The notes under the pieces are model-generated. The model saw only the letters and a list, made by a program, of their open reading frames with translations. It made no database searches and was not told the origin of the DNA. Source: Cyclobacteriaceae bacterium (GTDB lineage Bacteria; Bacteroidota; Bacteroidia; Cytophagales; Cyclobacteriaceae). From it: a DNA stretch of 55,403 nucleotides. Where the stretch lies: the NCBI GenBank assembly GCA_020436085.1, contig JAGQYM010000029.1:1-55403 (forward strand), written 5' to 3'. The stretch's first letter is position 1, and every line of letters starts with the position of its first letter. The position numbers and the translations under genes are program-made. Shown in pieces: positions 35,101 through 42,770 of this stretch.

Positions 35101-36360
35101 CTAACGGAGAATAGTATTGATCCCGGAGCTCTGGGTAACGAAGTCGAGAGACTTGAAAAAGAGCTAAGTGAAAAGTCTGAACTTTTCGGACAGGATTTCG
35201 ACAATAAGCGTATTACTTATGAGAACGTACAGAAGTCGCTGGGCAAAAATGACGTTGCACTAGAGATGGTGCGCTATCGCTATTTCAATCACAGCTTCAC
35301 CGATTCTGTGATTTATGTAGCGCTCTACCTTAGAAATGACAACGCAAGACCTAAAGTAGTTGAGCTGCCGGAAGGGCATCGAATGGAGACAAGGTTCTTC
35401 AAATACTATCGCAACTGTATCACCGGAAAAATTACCGACCAGTACTCCTATAAGGTGTTTTGGGAACCGATCCAAACCAGCATCGGACAGTACACCACAC
35501 TATTTATGTCGCCTGATGGTGTGTACAATCAGTTGAACCTTGAGGCTGTGCCAACACCTGATGGAAAGTATGTGATCGACAACTCGAACATAGTGATTGT
35601 AAGCAACACGAAGGACTTGTACTTGCGGAAGATCAAATCGAAGCAACAGGGTACTTCCAACACGGCAACTATGTTTGGCAACCCTACTTTTTACCTCACC
35701 GCCTCTGCTGGAAATATTCCTTCGCTGCCAGGAACAGAGAAGGAAGTTGACGAACTTCAGAAACTGCTGAATACACAAGGGTGGAAAACCAATGAGTACA
35801 CGGAAAAATTGGCAAGTGAAGAGCAGGTAAAAGAACTGGAAAGTCCAAAGATATTCCACATCGCTACCCATGGGTTCTACACCCCTGCGGACGAAACCAC
35901 AACAATTGCTGACTCTGAAAATGAAGCGGAGTTGACTGAGAATCCGCTATTGAAAACCGGTTTGCTATTGAAGGGTGCTGGAGACCTGCTTGAGAAGACC
36001 AAGTACAATTACAACATGGAGAGTGGAATCCTCACTGCGTATGAGGCCATGAGCCTGAACCTTGACAAAACAGATCTTGTGGTTCTAAGCGCGTGTGAAA
36101 CTGGTCTGGGCGAGATTTCAAACGGAGAGGGTGTCTACGGTCTTCAAAGAGCATTTCTGGTGGCTGGCGCAAAAACCTTGATCATGAGTATGTTTAAAGT
36201 GGATGATGCAGCCACGCAAAAACTTATCCTCAATTTCTACCGGAAATGGCTAACCACCGGTAACCTGCGTCAGTCGTTCGTAGATGCCAAGAAAGAACTT
36301 CGCAACGAATACCCGGAACCGATATACTGGGGAGCCTTCATGATGATCGGCCTGGAATAG
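32149..36360 (+). CDS. Secreted TPR-repeat protein with C-terminal CHAT (caspase-like) protease domain
   Basis: A 1403-residue protein with a signal peptide (MIRNIRLLLIILLFTSQLVLAQ), so it acts outside the cytosol. Residues about 25-890 are tetratricopeptide repeats (KYKEALAALEKAENVA, GEYEKAEENINKALTILEP, GDYEKAEVNIQKALESQQRQFG, KNYKKSEEFYDNAKSIYE). A helical linker follows (about 890-1050). The CHAT domain (about 1080-1403) has catalytic His1241 in HIATHGFY and Cys1316 in LSACETGLGE, then GVYGLQRAFLVAGAKTLIMSMFKVDD and the terminal PIYWGAFMMIGLE. Both catalytic residues are present, so a cysteine protease is predicted. Targets are unknown. It stands alone between mutB and hsp20. Confidence 0.93.
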   Translation: MIRNIRLLLIILLFTSQLVLAQSKWDKMIDKAEASYVIGDYAKANKNLAKFNKKSTKKLGKQNEYTPTYHLLVAKYQLAAGQVIDFESSVLNAINASKMINQEDSKKHGLLLIDIAELYNQNGAFRQAKDYLDQAKSILDKGAFFDKLVEARWSIDRAETLCGQGFYNEALEILKEYDAYFSGRALKQETYVDENGNLKSRKLSNEEVEERFNEYANYATLLARVYGDRGSLISADSAFVGATTWIDKNLGTASLAYVENQLLHARMLIENGNESGLPRDLEFSRTLNTLKIKHKPSHYMAVEIYEEYLKQLLNSNSSARYLNTKLEFEKMINSSFDKGSIYSVRLKAVDFDSKKSKDRTRNLENDAMNMLSNTAGLPRNNVTTIHVLEFLHDLAIQQKKYANAEKYLDDIVKIKTELYGADAPQTHLAKIHVANFYVDNTNKLAEAAKIYEESFTNVVEKEIGDWHKDHLDILNHQAALFELTDKYKEALAALEKAENVARGKYQDDDYQYGVELNGSARLRLKLGEYEKAEENINKALTILEPFRKDDEKKIYLIGAIETQATLFGIKGMFDEAEDALDRSGRMISKSDAVGIDDLSTAKELSSLFIQLGRYSTTEKLLTELISEYEKLYGSNSIRLIDPLVNMGQLTLAEGDYTDAEKIALRVNGVARDVYGEKSTKTAPTQKLLSDIYYTIGDYEKAEVNIQKALESQQRQFGRNHVDVAKSLSQLALIKFYKGDDPKAVEKLLVEARDIMGNKLGKENPQYADILKNVAILNIAQKKYDVAFSSLTQAEAIWRAKTGSKNNINAASIYALTGDVYYEIKNYKKSEEFYDNAKSIYERSFNRSHPEYVKVLSKLAKVYYMEKDYKKAKRNIEDALANYENFLKQFFPALSEREKAKYWNTIKPDFEFYNTLAFGQLEDFRDLSGKVYNYQLLTKALLLSSSIKMKERILNSNDEALKSSYNEWVQKKEVLTNALSMSTQQLTENSIDPGALGNEVERLEKELSEKSELFGQDFDNKRITYENVQKSLGKNDVALEMVRYRYFNHSFTDSVIYVALYLRNDNARPKVVELPEGHRMETRFFKYYRNCITGKITDQYSYKVFWEPIQTSIGQYTTLFMSPDGVYNQLNLEAVPTPDGKYVIDNSNIVIVSNTKDLYLRKIKSKQQGTSNTATMFGNPTFYLTASAGNIPSLPGTEKEVDELQKLLNTQGWKTNEYTEKLASEEQVKELESPKIFHIATHGFYTPADETTTIADSENEAELTENPLLKTGLLLKGAGDLLEKTKYNYNMESGILTAYEAMSLNLDKTDLVVLSACETGLGEISNGEGVYGLQRAFLVAGAKTLIMSMFKVDDAATQKLILNFYRKWLTTGNLRQSFVDAKKELRNEYPEPIYWGAFMMIGLE

Positions 36361-36380
36361 GCTATAAGTCAAATTTTCAC

Positions 36381-36442
36381 GTCATAATGTCTGTAGTTTA
36401 CCTGATTGGGTAGCCAAATGCAGACATTATGACCTGTTTTTT
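36381..36442 (+). terminator. Long-stem terminator after the TPR-CHAT gene
   Basis: GTCATAATGTCTG (36381-36393) pairs perfectly over 13 bp with CAGACATTATGAC (36421-36433). The 27-nt loop contains a small inner pairing (TACC/GGTA). A T-rich tract (TGTTTTTTG) follows. The stem is longer and the loop larger than in ordinary terminators. Confidence 0.6.
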
Positions 36443-36469
36443 GCTCGATATTGCTCCGGCATACTTTTC
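36441..36469 (+). promoter_or_regulatory. Candidate hsp20 promoter
   Basis: TTG (36441-36443), 18-bp spacer, then TACTTTTC (36462-36469), one mismatch from TAnnTTTG. Its -33 element overlaps the T tract of the preceding terminator. Confidence 0.35.
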
Positions 36470-36482
36470 AATGATAGGATAG

Positions 36483-36503
36483 ACATCAACGAAAAATTGA
36501 TGT
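36483..36503. promoter_or_regulatory. Inverted repeat ACATCAA-N7-TTGATGT in the hsp20 leader
   Basis: Perfect 7-bp arms, 24 bp upstream of the hsp20 ATG. It is not the CIRCE (HrcA) element. It could be an operator or a leader hairpin that melts with temperature. Confidence 0.45.
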
Positions 36504-36527
36504 TAAACCTTAAAAAAATTAATTGCT

Positions 36528-36956
36528 ATGAGCATTATCCGTTATAATCCAGCCGACTTCGTTCCTACCACTTTCAGTAGCATTATCGACAAGTTTTTCA
36601 ATGAGTCCATGCAGAAATCAGGCATGAACACATTCGTACCAAAAGTCGATATCAGCGAAAACGACAAAGCATTTGAATTGCAGGTGGAAGTACCAGGGAT
36701 GAACAAAGAGGATTTCAAAATTGAGGTCAACGACAATTACCTCACCATCAGTGGAGAGCGTAAGCTGTCTTCAGAGAAGAGGGAGAAAAACTTCCACTCA
36801 ATTGAAACCAGCTATGGCACATTTACAAGATCATTCACATTACCTGAAAACGTGAATGCTGATAAGATCAACGCCAAATACAACAATGGTATTCTGGAAT
36901 TGACTGTGCCTAAGGATGAGAAGAAAGTATTAAAGTCAACAATCAAGGTAGACTAA
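36528..36956 (+). CDS. Small heat shock protein (Hsp20/alpha-crystallin family)
   Basis: A 142-residue ATP-independent chaperone that holds unfolding proteins. The alpha-crystallin domain spans about 35-135 (PKVDISENDKAFELQVEVPGMNKEDFKIEVNDNYLTISGER, then YGTFTRSFTLPENVNADKINAKYNNGILELTVPK). The N-terminus (SIIRYNPADFVPTTFSSIIDKFF) is the type common in Bacteroidota. It has a leader with an inverted repeat and a very strong terminator, so it is a single-gene unit, next to an HtrA protease gene that may serve the same stress. Confidence 0.96.
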   Translation: MSIIRYNPADFVPTTFSSIIDKFFNESMQKSGMNTFVPKVDISENDKAFELQVEVPGMNKEDFKIEVNDNYLTISGERKLSSEKREKNFHSIETSYGTFTRSFTLPENVNADKINAKYNNGILELTVPKDEKKVLKSTIKVD

Positions 36957-36980
36957 GGTTGGTTTGTGGGTTGATTGTGC

Positions 36981-37008
36981 GCCCCGGGCATAGCCCGGGG
37001 CTTTTTTA
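36981..37008 (+). terminator. Strong terminator after hsp20
   Basis: GCCCCGGGC / GCCCGGGGC, a perfect 9-bp G/C stem with loop ATA, followed by six T. Confidence 0.95.
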
Positions 37009-37082
37009 TTTACGCCTATCCTTTTAGCCAGATTGTCGTTACCTTTAGAAAGATTCGTTCCGCGGGCTGAAATCAGAAGCGC

Positions 37083-38519
37083 ATGAAAAAATCACTCTTA
37101 ATACTTACTGTTTTAGTGTCGGCATTTATTGGCGCTACGCTTGGGGTCATTTTCACCATTCGAAATGTGGACATTCTGAGTCCATCGTACAACTCGGTTG
37201 AAGACAGGCAGGCTAGGCAGGTAAGTTATTCCAAGGACACACTTTTTCACATTCCCAAAGGCCTTCAATTCGAATCAGCCGCAAGGCAAATTACTCCGGC
37301 TGTCGTCCATATTAGAACAACTTATGGCTCTGGCGAATTCAGCCTTAATCCTTTGCAACAATATTTGAACCCTCCTGCAAGGTCATCCGGATCAGGCGTG
37401 ATATTGACCGATGACGGGTTCATCGTAACCAACAGCCACGTGATCGAGGATGCGACACGAATCGAAGTTGTGATGACGAATAACCAACGCTTCTATGCAA
37501 AACTGATCGGCAAAGATCCGAGCACAGACCTGGCTCTCCTCAAAATCAAAGCAAGAAATCTTCCCTTTGTAAAGTATGGCGACTCGGATGGCGTAGTGCC
37601 CGGACAATGGGTACTTGCTATCGGAAATCCTTTTGACCTCAATTCAACGGTGACCGCTGGTATTATCAGCGCTAAGGCAAGAAACATCGGCATTCTGCGA
37701 GATCGCAATAACCTACAGGTAGAATCTTTTATTCAGACTGATGCCGCAGTGAATCCTGGTAATAGCGGAGGCGCGCTCGTCAACTTAAAGGGAGAACTGA
37801 TTGGGATCAATTCCGCTATCGCTACTTCAACCGGCAATTATGCTGGATACTCATTTGCAATTCCAGTAGCACTGGTTAAAAAAATTGTTGATGACCTTCT
37901 TGAATTTGGCGAAGTGCAACGTGGACTTCTTGGTGTGCAAATCGTTGACGTTTCGGCAGACCTTGCTGAGAACCGCGACCTGGATGTGGTGCAAGGAGTT
38001 TATATAACAAGAGTAAACACTGGCAGCGCTGCAGACGATTCGGGAATGGAGACAGGTGATGTAATTGTGGGTATCAACAACCACCCGGTTGGTAGTGTGT
38101 CTGAACTTCAAGAGTGGGTAGCACGAAACAGACCTGGCGAAATAATAACGGTCACCTTTAGAAGAAACGGTGAAGAGAAATCCGTACAGACTGTGTTGAA
38201 AAATTTTGAGGGAACCAGTAATGTGCGAAAGAGGGAGATAGAATTCGAGATGGAAGGCGCCATATTTGAAGACCTCTCCTATCGCGAATTAACAAAACTC
38301 AACATCGATGGAGGCGTGCTCATCGCGAGCCTGGAAGCTGGCAAATGGAAAAAAGCTGGTATCAAAGAGGGTTTTATTATCACACACATTGACAAAGTGC
38401 CAGTAGACAACGTTGAAGACCTGAACAGAATTGTTGTTAACAAACATGGAGGCATGCTGGTGGAAGGCCTTTACGGTAATGACAACGATGATAAAGAAGT
38501 TTATGGCGTGGATTGGTAG
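37083..38519 (+). CDS. HtrA/Deg-family periplasmic serine protease (copy 2)
   Basis: A 478-residue HtrA protease with an N-terminal anchor or signal (SLLILTVLVSAFIGATLGVIFTI). The catalytic triad is His119 (TNSHVIED), Asp149 (STDLALLK) and Ser228 (NPGNSGGAL). The first PDZ domain is at about 275-365 (GVYITRVNTGSAADDSGMETGDVIVGINNHPV). A second PDZ-like segment is near the C-terminus (GVLIASLEAGKWKKAGIKEGFIITHIDKVPV). It differs clearly from the copy at 25497, so this is not a recent duplication. It follows hsp20 after a terminator and should have its own promoter. Confidence 0.94.
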   Translation: MKKSLLILTVLVSAFIGATLGVIFTIRNVDILSPSYNSVEDRQARQVSYSKDTLFHIPKGLQFESAARQITPAVVHIRTTYGSGEFSLNPLQQYLNPPARSSGSGVILTDDGFIVTNSHVIEDATRIEVVMTNNQRFYAKLIGKDPSTDLALLKIKARNLPFVKYGDSDGVVPGQWVLAIGNPFDLNSTVTAGIISAKARNIGILRDRNNLQVESFIQTDAAVNPGNSGGALVNLKGELIGINSAIATSTGNYAGYSFAIPVALVKKIVDDLLEFGEVQRGLLGVQIVDVSADLAENRDLDVVQGVYITRVNTGSAADDSGMETGDVIVGINNHPVGSVSELQEWVARNRPGEIITVTFRRNGEEKSVQTVLKNFEGTSNVRKREIEFEMEGAIFEDLSYRELTKLNIDGGVLIASLEAGKWKKAGIKEGFIITHIDKVPVDNVEDLNRIVVNKHGGMLVEGLYGNDNDDKEVYGVDW

Positions 38520-38559
38520 CCATAGTTAATACAATACTTCTGCCATTAGTCCCTTCGTC

Positions 38560-38591
38560 TTGCCTATTCTGATAAATCCTGATTAGCTTTG
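38560..38591 (+). promoter_or_regulatory. Promoter of the ALDH7-type gene
   Basis: TTG (38560-38562), 21-bp spacer, then TAGCTTTG (38584-38591), an exact TAnnTTTG box, 25 bp before the ATG. Confidence 0.6.
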
Positions 38592-38616
38592 TGGCCCACA
38601 AAAAGTACATCAGGGA

Positions 38617-40158
38617 ATGAAGAATTTCGGCATCAAAGAAGCACTCACCACTTTAGGAATTAAGTCAAGCAATCCGGGAGTATCCACTGGTCAAAAATGG
38701 CTGACCTCAACAGGCCCAACGCTTGAATCCTATTCACCAGCTGATGGAAAACTTATCGGAAAGGTAAAAGCAGGTGATGAAAAATCATTTCAAAAAGCAG
38801 TAGAGCAGGCACACCAGGCTTTTTTGGAATGGAGATTGGTACCAGCCCCAAAGCGTGGAGAAATTGTGCGTCAGATTGGTGAAGCGCTTCGAAAAAACAA
38901 AGAGCCTCTGGGTAAGCTTGTGTCCTATGAAATGGGCAAATCGTACCAGGAAGGTTTGGGCGAAGTTCAGGAAATGATTGACATCTGTGATTTTGCAGTC
39001 GGGCTTTCCAGGCAACTGAATGGCTTGACGATGCACTCTGAACGCCCTCGTCATCGTATGTATGAGCAGTACCATCCTCTTGGTGTGGTGGGAATTATCT
39101 CAGCCTTTAATTTTCCGGTTGCTGTGTGGTCGTGGAATGCCATGATAGCCTGGGTATGTGGTGATACTTGTATCTGGAAACCGAGTGAAAAAACTCCACT
39201 GTGTGGAATTGCTTGTCAAAATATTGTAGCGAAGGTTTTCAAGAAGAATAACGTTCCTGAAGGAGTATCTTGTCTAGTCAACGGAGACTACAAAGTGGGC
39301 CAACTCATGGCGAGTTCTGAAATGGTTCCCCTAGTATCTGCAACTGGGTCCATTCGCATGGGCAAGGCAGTAGCGCGGACAGTGAGTGAACGGTTGGGTA
39401 GACCGTTGCTTGAGCTTGGCGGAAACAACGCGATCATTATTTCAGAGAATGCAAATCTTGATATGGCAATCAGAGGAGCGTTGTTTGGTGCTGTTGGGAC
39501 TGCCGGTCAGCGTTGCACCTCAACGAGACGATTGATCATTCATGAAGATGTATATGATGAAGTGAAAGAGCGTTTGAAGAGTGCTTACGGAAAACTTAGC
39601 ATTGGTAATCCACTCGATCCGGAAAACCATGTTGGACCACTTATTGATAAACTAGCGGTGAAACTGTACCAGGCCGCTTTGAAAAAAGTGAAAGATGAAG
39701 GCGGCACCTTTGCTGTATCGGGAGCGGTATTGAAGGGAAAAGGCTACGAGTCAGGTTGTTATGTTAAGCCCGCGATCGCGGAAGTAAAGAATAGTTACCA
39801 GATCGTGCAGGAAGAAACCTTTGCTCCTATTCTATACTTAATCAAATACAAAAAGCTTTCTGAGGCACTGCAATATCAAAATGGCGTGAAACAAGGTCTT
39901 TCTTCAGCCATCATGACCAACAACCTCCAGGAAATGGAGCAATTTTTATCACACGAAGGTTCAGATTGTGGTATCGCTAACGTAAACATCGGGACGTCTG
40001 GGGCCGAAATAGGTGGAGCGTTTGGTGGCGAGAAAGAGACTGGTGGCGGTAGGGAATCCGGATCAGATTCATGGAAAGTGTACATGAGAAGACAAACCAA
40101 CACGATTAACTTCGGTAATGACTTACCACTGGCTCAAGGCATCAAATTCGATATCTAA
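38617..40158 (+). CDS. Aldehyde dehydrogenase, ALDH7 type (L-aminoadipate-semialdehyde dehydrogenase-like)
   Basis: A 513-residue NAD(P)-dependent aldehyde dehydrogenase. The N-terminus (LTTLGIKSSNPGVSTGQKWL) and overall pattern resemble ALDH7A1/AmaB, which oxidises alpha-aminoadipic semialdehyde in lysine catabolism. Key motifs: YHPLGVVGIISAFNFPVAVWSWN (cofactor binding), LLELGGNNAIII (general base Glu), GTAGQRCTSTRRLIIHE (catalytic Cys), and EETFAPILYLIKY. No other lysine-degradation gene is nearby, so the substrate is inferred only from resemblance. It has its own promoter and precedes the response regulator gene. Confidence 0.9.
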   Translation: MKNFGIKEALTTLGIKSSNPGVSTGQKWLTSTGPTLESYSPADGKLIGKVKAGDEKSFQKAVEQAHQAFLEWRLVPAPKRGEIVRQIGEALRKNKEPLGKLVSYEMGKSYQEGLGEVQEMIDICDFAVGLSRQLNGLTMHSERPRHRMYEQYHPLGVVGIISAFNFPVAVWSWNAMIAWVCGDTCIWKPSEKTPLCGIACQNIVAKVFKKNNVPEGVSCLVNGDYKVGQLMASSEMVPLVSATGSIRMGKAVARTVSERLGRPLLELGGNNAIIISENANLDMAIRGALFGAVGTAGQRCTSTRRLIIHEDVYDEVKERLKSAYGKLSIGNPLDPENHVGPLIDKLAVKLYQAALKKVKDEGGTFAVSGAVLKGKGYESGCYVKPAIAEVKNSYQIVQEETFAPILYLIKYKKLSEALQYQNGVKQGLSSAIMTNNLQEMEQFLSHEGSDCGIANVNIGTSGAEIGGAFGGEKETGGGRESGSDSWKVYMRRQTNTINFGNDLPLAQGIKFDI

Positions 40159-40164
40159 CTCACC

Positions 40165-40195
40165 TTGGAAATCATAGGGTTTACCACTACTTTTA
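40165..40195 (+). promoter_or_regulatory. Candidate promoter of the response regulator gene
   Basis: TTG (40165-40167), 20-bp spacer, then TACTTTTA (40188-40195), one mismatch from TAnnTTTG, 18 bp before the ATG. Confidence 0.45.
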
Positions 40196-40213
40196 AAAGA
40201 TAAACTTTTCCAA

Positions 40214-40621
40214 ATGTCCGCGAAAAAATATCGCACTGTAATGCTCATCGATGATAATGAAATTGACAACCTCATTAATCAAAAGATGATTGAAGCAGCC
40301 GCAATTGCTGAAAACATCTACACACACACGGGCGCTAAGAGTGCGATCGAGTTTTTAAGAAACATGGAGAAGTTGGAAATAGCTGATCAGGTGTTGCCTA
40401 ACGTGATCTTCCTCGATATCGATATGCCGCTGATGGACGGCTTCCAGTTCCTCGATGAGTTTGAGAAGCTTTCTAATGCGACCAAGAAGATGTGCAAAAT
40501 TGTGATGCTCACTTCATCAATTAATCCTCAGGACTTCAACCGTTCTAAGAAATACAACAACGTTAAGCTTTATTTGAACAAGCCGTTATCCAGTGACAGT
40601 ATTCAAAAAGTAAACGTCTAG
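40214..40621 (+). CDS. Single-domain response regulator (CheY-like receiver)
   Basis: A 135-residue receiver domain with no output domain. The acidic pocket is LIDDNEID (about 11-18), the phosphoacceptor is Asp68 in VIFLDIDMPLMDGFQF, the conserved Thr/Ser is in IVMLTSS, and the Lys is in YLNKPLS. Such stand-alone receivers usually relay phosphate from a hybrid kinase or bind a partner directly. No histidine kinase gene is in the window. It converges on the 479-residue unknown gene with a 3-bp gap. Confidence 0.93.
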   Translation: MSAKKYRTVMLIDDNEIDNLINQKMIEAAAIAENIYTHTGAKSAIEFLRNMEKLEIADQVLPNVIFLDIDMPLMDGFQFLDEFEKLSNATKKMCKIVMLTSSINPQDFNRSKKYNNVKLYLNKPLSSDSIQKVNV

Positions 40622-40624
40622 TTT

Positions 40625-42064
40625 TTACAGCGACACAAGGCTGTCCACAAATTTATCATCCATCCGTATAAGCAGCGTTGGCGCAAAGTAGTTGACCTTC
40701 ACTCCTTGCAACTTCGGAACCAATTGTGAAATTTTCTTGCGCTTGTCTTTCTTTGATTCGCTCACCGCGATTTTAAGAATCTTAATGAAGTAAAGAATAT
40801 TCTCACAGGCATGTTTGCCAAACAAGCGAATCTGTCTTTGTATGCTATTGGCCAATTGGTTGAAAAGCTCAAAATCGTTGAGCATACAATACTGCAACGC
40901 CAGTAAAGTCTTCACTTCCATTTGAGCAAAAGGATACTTCTTCAAGCTGACCTCGTTGAGTAGTGTGTTGATGATTTTGGCTGATTCCTCGTACTTACCA
41001 ACGTAGTAGCTCGACAGAGCCCGGTACATCGTAAATACTGTATGTCTTGGAACGTCCAATGTATCAGGTTCGAAGTCAATGAAAAGACTTTCGTTTTCCG
41101 CATAAAGTTCATTCTCAGTTCCCAACCTCAGACATCTTTCAATCTTAGACACCAGTACCTGTGCAGGGAATGTGTAATGAGGGTAATTGACCAACAGATT
41201 AGCAATCGCATCGTTTACCTCCTCAAAATATTTCTCAGCCTGTCTGTACACTTTGTAATGATTGTAGTATTCCAGCTTCAGGAATTCGAAGACAAGGTTG
41301 AGGTGATAGTAAAGTGGATCCAGGTTATAGTTATCAAATATCTTTTGAACGTGGTCAAAAATATCTTCTATCGACTCACCCTCCATTGAATCTTCGGTCT
41401 CGACAAAGAGGCGATGATGAATGAGCATACAACTCTGATACACATAGAGACGATGTGATTCATAGAGGTGCGCCACATTTTGCATCTCTTTCATCAGAAG
41501 CACCAAACCCATCTTTTCAGTCTCATCACCAGAAAGAAGATAACTACCATACTTCTTGAAATACTCTGCAAGAAGATCTTCTGCCTTATCCACGGCCAGC
41601 ATGTAGGCCACGTGACGGTTGTAAAGTTGCGAATATGTGAAGTGTTCGGGGCTGTTGATATGAATCTTCTTCAGCGACTTATACACAACCGTAAGCTCGT
41701 TGGCCAGGTCATAGTCGATGAGTTCCTTCTCCAATTTTTTAAGCGTAGCAATGGATATCGTACGCTTCTTGGTGAAAAGCACTTCATTGAGATTAGCTAC
41801 CTTTCTCAGAATGTCGGTGCGGGGGCTTTCCATTTGCTCCAACAGGTGTTCCTCAATCTTCTGATTCAACCTCGATCTCAGTGTATAGTAGGCATTGGCA
41901 TTTACTTCCAATTCCACCATAATCTTCGAATCAGACAACTGTCTCTCCCTAAGTGCTTTTAACAGGTAAGCCGACTTCTCAGCATTGCTCTCAATCAGCG
42001 AATCGTAGATAGCTTTAAAATCCTTCTCCGAAAGCTGCTTGACAATATTTTTCAGTTTAGCCAT
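40625..42064 (-). CDS. Uncharacterised helical protein, 479 residues
   Basis: I do not recognise this protein. It has no signal peptide and no clear membrane segment, and it is strongly helical and charged. The N-terminus (NIVKQLSEKDFKAIYDSLIESNAEKSAYLLKALRERQLSD, then ELEVNANAYYTLRSRLNQKIEEHLLEQ) looks like a small helical, possibly DNA- or protein-binding module. The rest (about 110-440) resembles irregular TPR-like helix pairs (YRQAEKYFEEVNDAIANLL, YEESAKIINTLLNEVSL). Proteins of this kind occur in Cytophagales without a known role. The tight convergent junction with the response regulator gene gives no functional clue. Confidence 0.75.
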   Translation of the reverse strand: MAKLKNIVKQLSEKDFKAIYDSLIESNAEKSAYLLKALRERQLSDSKIMVELEVNANAYYTLRSRLNQKIEEHLLEQMESPRTDILRKVANLNEVLFTKKRTISIATLKKLEKELIDYDLANELTVVYKSLKKIHINSPEHFTYSQLYNRHVAYMLAVDKAEDLLAEYFKKYGSYLLSGDETEKMGLVLLMKEMQNVAHLYESHRLYVYQSCMLIHHRLFVETEDSMEGESIEDIFDHVQKIFDNYNLDPLYYHLNLVFEFLKLEYYNHYKVYRQAEKYFEEVNDAIANLLVNYPHYTFPAQVLVSKIERCLRLGTENELYAENESLFIDFEPDTLDVPRHTVFTMYRALSSYYVGKYEESAKIINTLLNEVSLKKYPFAQMEVKTLLALQYCMLNDFELFNQLANSIQRQIRLFGKHACENILYFIKILKIAVSESKKDKRKKISQLVPKLQGVKVNYFAPTLLIRMDDKFVDSLVSL

Positions 42065-42229
42065 TAGACCGAGTTAGGTAACGTGAAAAGTTACGAAAAT
42101 TATAAAAGAGTGCAACAACCACTCGAATATGGGTCCTCATCAGTCGATTCTGAAAAGTCCACTTCAGATTTATAAATCACAATATTGAGTGGGATAATCG
42201 CGGGTATCTTTATCATCAAACTCATAAAT

Positions 42230-42577
42230 ATGAAAGCCTTTATACTGATTTGTATCACCCTATTTTTTTCTAATGATCAAGGCTATTCCATTAAAGGGGA
42301 TACTATCACATTCAGATACGCTAATGACGGAACAGGTATGGAAGTATTTCTGTCTGGCAACTTTAATGGTTGGAGTAAAGATGCCAGTTGGCAAATGAAG
42401 TACAAGGAGGGAGAAGGTTATGAACTATCAGTTCCCATAAGCATGGTTCGAAAGCCCAATCAATCATTCTACGAGTTCACTTTTCGTGTGAATGACAAGC
42501 TGCTGGACGCACCCTCAAATGCCCCAAACGTCATTCATTGCGCAGGGTACGGTTCACGGTACGTCATCCGTTTCTAA
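42230..42577 (+). CDS. Small secreted protein with glycogen-binding (AMPK1-CBM/CBM48-like) domain
   Basis: About 115 residues. From ATG 42230 it has a signal peptide (MKAFILICITLFFSNDQGYS); an in-frame ATG at 42185 adds 15 residues that spoil it. The remainder is a single Ig-like carbohydrate-binding fold of the CBM48/AMPK-beta type: TITFRYANDGTGMEVFLSGNFNGWSKDASWQMKYKEGEGYELSVPI, with the hallmark GNFNGWS, then YEFTFRVNDKLLDAP. No catalytic domain is attached. It may bind alpha-glucans in the periplasm; this is an inference from the fold. Confidence 0.82.
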   Translation: MKAFILICITLFFSNDQGYSIKGDTITFRYANDGTGMEVFLSGNFNGWSKDASWQMKYKEGEGYELSVPISMVRKPNQSFYEFTFRVNDKLLDAPSNAPNVIHCAGYGSRYVIRF

Positions 42578-42599
42578 CAAGTCTTAGATTGAGGGGAAG

Positions 42600-42673
42600 T
42601 GGAGCATATCGGAGTCGAACCGATGACCTCTACAATGCCATTGTAGCGCTCTAGCCAGCTGAGCTAATGCCCC
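42600..42673 (-). tRNA. tRNA-Ala (anticodon GGC)
   Basis: A 74-nt cloverleaf on the minus strand. The acceptor stem GGGGCAT/ATGCTCC includes the G3-U70 pair that identifies tRNA-Ala. The anticodon stem CTACA/TGTAG closes the loop ATGGCAT, so the anticodon is GGC (codon GCC). The T arm contains GGTTCGACTCC. The discriminator is A, and CCA is not encoded. It is a lone tRNA gene with its own promoter. Confidence 0.96.
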
Positions 42674-42708
42674 TAAAGAATTGCCTCAAACCCATCCGGT
42701 TTGGAAGG

Positions 42709-42738
42709 CAAATATATTTCAAAAAAACAATCATCCAA
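42709..42738 (-). promoter_or_regulatory. Promoter of tRNA-Ala
   Basis: On the minus strand: TTG (42738-42736), 19-bp spacer, then TATATTTG (42716-42709), an exact TAnnTTTG box, 36 bp upstream of the mature tRNA 5' end. Confidence 0.65.
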
Positions 42739-42770
42739 GAAATCTACCAACGCCCAGGGATTTATGAGAA

